Of a DNA stretch of 64,000 bases, positions 63,019 to 64,000 are shown in pieces. A program made the translations under genes and the position numbers. Positions within the stretch are counted from its first letter, which is position 1. Each line of letters opens with the position of its first letter. The notes below the pieces were generated by a model. That model was not told where the DNA came from. It was given only the letters and a program-made list of their open reading frames with translations, and made no database searches. This DNA is from Burkholderia sp. OK233 (lineage in GTDB: Bacteria > Pseudomonadota > Gammaproteobacteria > Burkholderiales > Burkholderiaceae): assembly GCF_900230185.1 (NCBI RefSeq), contig NZ_OCSR01000001.1, forward strand, positions 3,658,001 to 3,722,000, in the 5' to 3' direction.

Positions 63019-63525
63019 TCATGCGGCGGACAAAACGCTATGTGCAAAGGTCCGGTTATGCCAGAGCAGGCAGCTCTCGGCCGACGGTAAGTTGACGCTC
63101 GCGTCTGCAACCAGTCCGACAATGATGCTATGACTGAATCCGTCATGTACCGCAACTACGTCGCAGTCGAATGCAACGGCAGCGTTTATCAGTCGTGGGC
63201 AGCCGGTTTCGCCTTCTTCCCACAGTCCAGGTTCGAAGCGCTCGGCGCCCCTGAAGGATGTGAACCTGTTTGCTATTTCCTTCTGACTGGCGGACAGGAG
63301 GTTGACCGAAAACCGCTTCGTGCGAAGGATGACATCGTGTGAGGACGCCGACTTGTTGACGCACACCAGTAGTGTGGCCGGGTCGACGGAAAGGCTGCAG
63401 ACAGACGTTGCGATGAAACCCAAGGGCATGCCTGCCTCCTGCGTCGTGATAGCAGTGACGCCGCTGGCAAAGTGGGCCATCGCGTGGCGAAAGGCTGTGG
63501 CCGTCGAAGATGTGTCGTGTGTCAT
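63019..63525 (-). CDS. Flavin reductase family protein
   Basis: 168 residues from the ATG at 63525. FRHAMAHFASGVTAITTQEA, MPLGFIATSVCSLSVDPATL and VCVNKSASSHDVILRTKRFS are typical of the FMN-binding flavin reductases that feed reduced flavin to a two-component monooxygenase. An alternative GTG at 63576 would overlap the monooxygenase stop and add 17 residues; this is possible through translational coupling. Its place right after a flavin-dependent monooxygenase fits the partner role. Confidence 0.88.
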   Translation of the reverse strand: MTHDTSSTATAFRHAMAHFASGVTAITTQEAGMPLGFIATSVCSLSVDPATLLVCVNKSASSHDVILRTKRFSVNLLSASQKEIANRFTSFRGAERFEPGLWEEGETGCPRLINAAVAFDCDVVAVHDGFSHSIIVGLVADASVNLPSAESCLLWHNRTFAHSVLSAA

Positions 63526-63568
63526 CTCAGTCACTCTCGAATGCAAATTGGCAATGGTTGGCAGAGCG

Positions 63569-64000
63569 CTAGTCACCGTACTGCAAACGCTTCAGACCGA
63601 GGTTGCCCCGCAATGTGGTCGTTTCATATTCGGTGCGGAAGAGTCCGCGCTTGCGAAGTTCCGGAAGAATCAGTTCCGCGAAATCGTCCAGCCCGTTGGG
63701 CAAGCTGGCAGGGCAGATATTGAATCCATCGGCCGCACCTTCCTTGAACCACCGTTCCATGTCGTCGACGATGTCCTCGGCGGTACCGACCAGCTGTCGT
63801 CCGCCGGACGCGCGCAATTTGTAGAGCTGGCGGATAGTCAGATTGTCGCGCCGCGCGATATTGAGGAGGTTCTCGGCAATGCTGCGAACGGGCTGGTTGC
63901 CGACGTCAGGAACCGGGCCATCCAGGTCATAGCCGGAAAGATCGCCAAGCACCCCATACAGGATTGCGAGACCGCTCAACGGGTCAATCAGGTCTTGCAA
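63569..64000 (-). CDS. LLM-class flavin-dependent monooxygenase, C-terminal part (cut by window edge)
   Basis: 143 residues visible; the N-terminal part lies beyond 64000. The text SGLAILYGVLGDLSGYDLDG, ASGGRQLVGTAEDIVDDMER, AADGFNICPASLPNGLDDFA and LILPELRKRGLFR is characteristic of the NtaA/SnaA/DszA subgroup of luciferase-like monooxygenases, which use reduced FMN to oxidise chelators, sulfur compounds or other organics. It is followed directly by a flavin reductase gene. Substrate unknown. Confidence 0.93.
   Translation of the reverse strand: MQDLIDPLSGLAILYGVLGDLSGYDLDGPVPDVGNQPVRSIAENLLNIARRDNLTIRQLYKLRASGGRQLVGTAEDIVDDMERWFKEGAADGFNICPASLPNGLDDFAELILPELRKRGLFRTEYETTTLRGNLGLKRLQYGD

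Overview
The window is high-GC chromosomal DNA of a beta-proteobacterium of the Burkholderiaceae, most likely Paraburkholderia or Burkholderia. This rests on gene neighbourhoods (ftsK-lolA...rarA-serS, minCDE, ppc divergent from hemC-hemDX-hemY, a cfa-type lipid cluster) and on how well the proteins match family members I know from that group. No database search was run; family assignments come from recognising motifs and domain layouts.

Layout. 1-306 is the end of an IS5-type element abutting a TRIC-family membrane protein, followed on the same strand by an Smr-domain protein and trxB. 3.2-13.3 kb carries ftsK, lolA, rarA, serS and tRNA-Ser(CGA); a LysR regulator, a guanidinobutyrase-type ureohydrolase and an NCS1 permease lie between lolA and rarA. 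13.4-16.6 kb, just downstream of the tRNA gene, is AT-richer and holds three proteins of unknown role, including a solute-binding domain fused to LysM. 16.9-20.4 kb is a lipid-modification operon (FAD oxidoreductase, DUF1365, cyclopropane-fatty-acid synthase) ending in a remnant of a chalcone-isomerase-like gene. 20.5-27.2 kb holds map, a GNAT acetyltransferase, minCDE, a ClC channel and heptosyltransferase I with a tandem-repeat tail. 27.2-30.6 kb contains small envelope proteins and an MHS-type transporter.

30.86-32.72 kb is a complete group IIC-type intron placed directly behind a transcription terminator. It is followed by argH, a divergent XRE regulator/methyltransferase pair, ppc, and the haem operon hemC-hemDX-hemY. 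44.5-48.2 kb is a probable catabolic group (MFS importer, SDR, aldehyde dehydrogenase). Then come ppa, a set of small exported proteins, a fasciclin protein and an MFS transporter.

53.1-64.0 kb looks like accessory metabolism with less GC-biased sequence. A LacI regulator is divergent from a tightly overlapped ABC sugar importer (binding protein, double ATPase, two permeases), a ketose 3-epimerase with a complete catalytic set, and a FrcK-like kinase. Perfect and near-perfect palindromic operators lie in the divergent promoter. The cluster ends in a truncated gene whose antisense strand supplies the last residues of a LysR regulator, which marks a rearrangement junction. The right edge has a polar solute-binding protein, a flavin reductase and the C-terminal part of a flavin-dependent monooxygenase, suggesting uptake and oxidation of an organic N or S compound.
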